6,657 nt of DNA from Alphaproteobacteria bacterium (GTDB taxonomy: Bacteria > Pseudomonadota > Alphaproteobacteria > UBA8366): NCBI GenBank assembly GCA_018665505.1, contig JABJCS010000301.1, positions 1 through 6,657 of the forward strand, written 5' to 3'. The notes under the pieces were generated by a model that worked only from the letters and a program-made list of their open reading frames with translations, searched no databases and was not told where the DNA came from. Positions 5,330 through 6,657 of this stretch are shown here, piece after piece. Made by a program: the position numbers and the translations under genes. Numbering within the stretch: the stretch's first letter is position 1; each line of letters starts with the position of its first letter.

Positions 5330-6604
5330 CTAAATTCTGCCGTCGATGAAGTGGAAAGCCCGCGCACCGGCTTCGATTGCCAAACCGCGTAGGCCGGCAA
5401 ATGGCTCACTCGGGTTCGGCGTGAGCGGGAAGGGGAGTGCCTCCTTCTCGCCGGTTTCGAAATATTTGGCGATAGCGCGGCCGAAGACGGTGCCGGGGCC
5501 AATGCCACGGCCGTTATAGCCGTAAATTGCCAATCCGTTGCGGCCCACTTCGATGAGACGCGGCAGATGGTCTTGGGTCATGGCGATCCGTCCGTACCAG
5601 GCTTCTTCCCACGCATCTTCCGAGATTTGCGGGTAAATCGTACGCAATCCGCGGACGGCCCAATCCTTATGAAGTCCGCCGCCGCTATCCAGTTTGCCGA
5701 TACTGCCGAAGATAAGCCTGCCGGCCGCATCGAGGCGGAACGACCTGAGCACCGGATGCGTGTCCCAGGTGCCGTGTTTTTCGGGCAAGATTTCGGCCAA
5801 AACATTATGGCTTAAAGGCCTTGTTGCGCATTGGAAATAAAAATACGGCACGGTCGGATGTCGGGCCTGGTCGGCACCTTCGCCATATCCACCAGTGGCG
5901 ATAAACAATCGTTCCGCTGAGAGCGTTCCCTTGGGTGTCTTTATCGTCCAGCGGTCGTTTCCTTGGGAGATCGATTGCGCGGGCGATTGCGTGTAAAGGC
6001 GTGCGCCCGCATTGAGCGCTGCATGGGCGAGCCCGCGAACATAAGCCAGTGGTTGGATCGTGCCTGCCCGTCGGTCGAGCATTGCGCCGTGGTAAGCTCT
6101 GGTGCCGGTCTTGGAGATCGTGGTCTCGCGGTCGAACATTTCGACCGGTGCAAAGCGTTTGCTCCATTCCTCGCATCTAGCGCTAAGGTCCGCATATCCT
6201 TTTGCCGAATGTGCCATGTGCAAAGTGCCGGCGCGCTCGGGCTCGCACAAAATACCAAATTTTTCGATCAAATCGAAAACGACCGAAGGTGCGTTACCTA
6301 AGTCTTCGATCATCCTTTCACCGGCCTCGGGGCCTAGCATCTTGATCATATCGGGGAGCGGCACCCAAAGACCGGCATTGACCAGGCCTGCGTTGCGTCC
6401 GGATCCGCCGAAGCCGAACTCGTTGGCCTCCACGACGGTCGCCGATATCCCCGCTTCCGCCAAGTGCAGTGCCGCGGAAAGCCCCGTGAAGCCCCCGCCC
6501 ACGATGGCGACATCGGTTTCTATTGCTTCCGCCAGTGCCGATGTCTCGGGCGGTGGTGGTGCGGTCGCTGCCCACAGGCCGTGGCTCTCGGGTTGGAGCT
6601 CCAT
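5330..6604 (-). CDS. FAD-dependent oxidoreductase, DAO/PuuB-like
   Basis: The 424-residue protein is a D-amino-acid-oxidase-type flavoprotein. An N-terminal Rossmann motif DVAIVGGGFTGLSAALHLAE (residues 31-50) binds the FAD ADP part, Glu59 in VVEA binds the ribose, and GGSGRNAG (66-73) is the flavin-contact loop typical of gamma-glutamylputrescine oxidase (PuuB), glycine oxidase and related deaminating oxidases. The C-terminal GYNGRGIGPG (about 362-371) closes the FAD site. The opening LWAAT before the Rossmann fold also fits PuuB-like proteins. Such enzymes oxidise primary or secondary amines or amino acids to imines with O2 or a quinone. The exact substrate is unknown, and no PuuA, PuuC or PuuD partner is visible. 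The ATG at 6604 overlaps the stop of the upstream gene by one base, and the nearest GGGGA is about 12 bases away, so translation is probably coupled. Confidence 0.93.
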   Translation of the reverse strand: MELQPESHGLWAATAPPPPETSALAEAIETDVAIVGGGFTGLSAALHLAEAGISATVVEANEFGFGGSGRNAGLVNAGLWVPLPDMIKMLGPEAGERMIEDLGNAPSVVFDLIEKFGILCEPERAGTLHMAHSAKGYADLSARCEEWSKRFAPVEMFDRETTISKTGTRAYHGAMLDRRAGTIQPLAYVRGLAHAALNAGARLYTQSPAQSISQGNDRWTIKTPKGTLSAERLFIATGGYGEGADQARHPTVPYFYFQCATRPLSHNVLAEILPEKHGTWDTHPVLRSFRLDAAGRLIFGSIGKLDSGGGLHKDWAVRGLRTIYPQISEDAWEEAWYGRIAMTQDHLPRLIEVGRNGLAIYGYNGRGIGPGTVFGRAIAKYFETGEKEALPFPLTPNPSEPFAGLRGLAIEAGARAFHFIDGRI

Positions 6605-6657
6605 TAAAAAAGGATGTCCCCTTTGACGGTGATCTTGTGGACGCAGCGCCGCACACC
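6604..6657 (-). CDS. C-terminal end of an unidentified protein (runs off right edge)
   Basis: One minus-strand frame is open from the right edge to TAA at 6604-6606 and reads GVRRCVHKITVKGDILF. The stop overlaps the ATG of the FAD oxidoreductase (TAATG), the usual arrangement of translationally coupled genes in an operon, which is the main reason to call this coding. Seventeen residues are too few to name a family. The alternative frame starting with GTG at 6656 continues through the oxidoreductase gene out of frame and is a shadow. Confidence 0.6.
   Translation of the reverse strand, partial: GVRRCVHKITVKGDILF

Noticed and set aside
6318..6656. Minus-strand frame starting with GTG near the right edge
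   Set aside because: It overlaps the FAD oxidoreductase N-terminus out of frame, and its product is Arg/Gly-rich without family features. The oxidoreductase frame carries clear FAD motifs.

Overview
The window looks like a piece of an alphaproteobacterial chromosome. This is inferred from the moderately high GC content, the gene families, and the DinB, EamA, TauD/TfdA and DAO-type proteins that are common in Rhodospirillales/Rhizobiales-like genomes. No rRNA, tRNA, CRISPR array or insertion sequence is visible. Genes are tightly packed and alternate strands often, so this is accessory or catabolic gene space rather than one long operon.

Layout, left to right. (1) A DinB-family protein on the minus strand runs off the left edge. 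(2) After a divergent promoter region comes a plus-strand Fe(II)/2-oxoglutarate dioxygenase that closely resembles TfdA. (3) A gap of about 500 bp follows. It hides an unlisted minus-strand gene for a 49-residue basic protein, with a strong ribosome binding site. A perfect 15-bp hairpin lies between this gene and the dioxygenase and could terminate both. (4) A second, divergent TauD/TfdA-type dioxygenase on the plus strand. (5) A ten-helix EamA/DMT transporter on the minus strand, with a perfect 18-bp palindrome in its upstream region. (6) A small alpha/beta-hydrolase-fold protein on the minus strand, whose nucleophile position is Asn instead of Ser. (7) A divergently transcribed MBL-fold metallohydrolase on the plus strand. 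(8) A DAO/PuuB-type FAD oxidoreductase on the minus strand, ending 2 bp from the MBL gene. (9) The last 17 codons of an upstream minus-strand gene, overlapping the oxidoreductase start by one base (TAATG).

Taken together, there are two dioxygenases that could cleave or hydroxylate small anionic substrates, a drug/metabolite transporter, a metallohydrolase and an amine or amino-acid oxidase. This is consistent with uptake or export and breakdown of small organic compounds. No substrate can be named from the sequence. The points most worth following are the small basic protein gene, the palindromic operator candidate, the Asn-for-Ser hydrolase, and the Arg-to-His change in the second dioxygenase. 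I see no clear signature of a wholly new multi-gene system.
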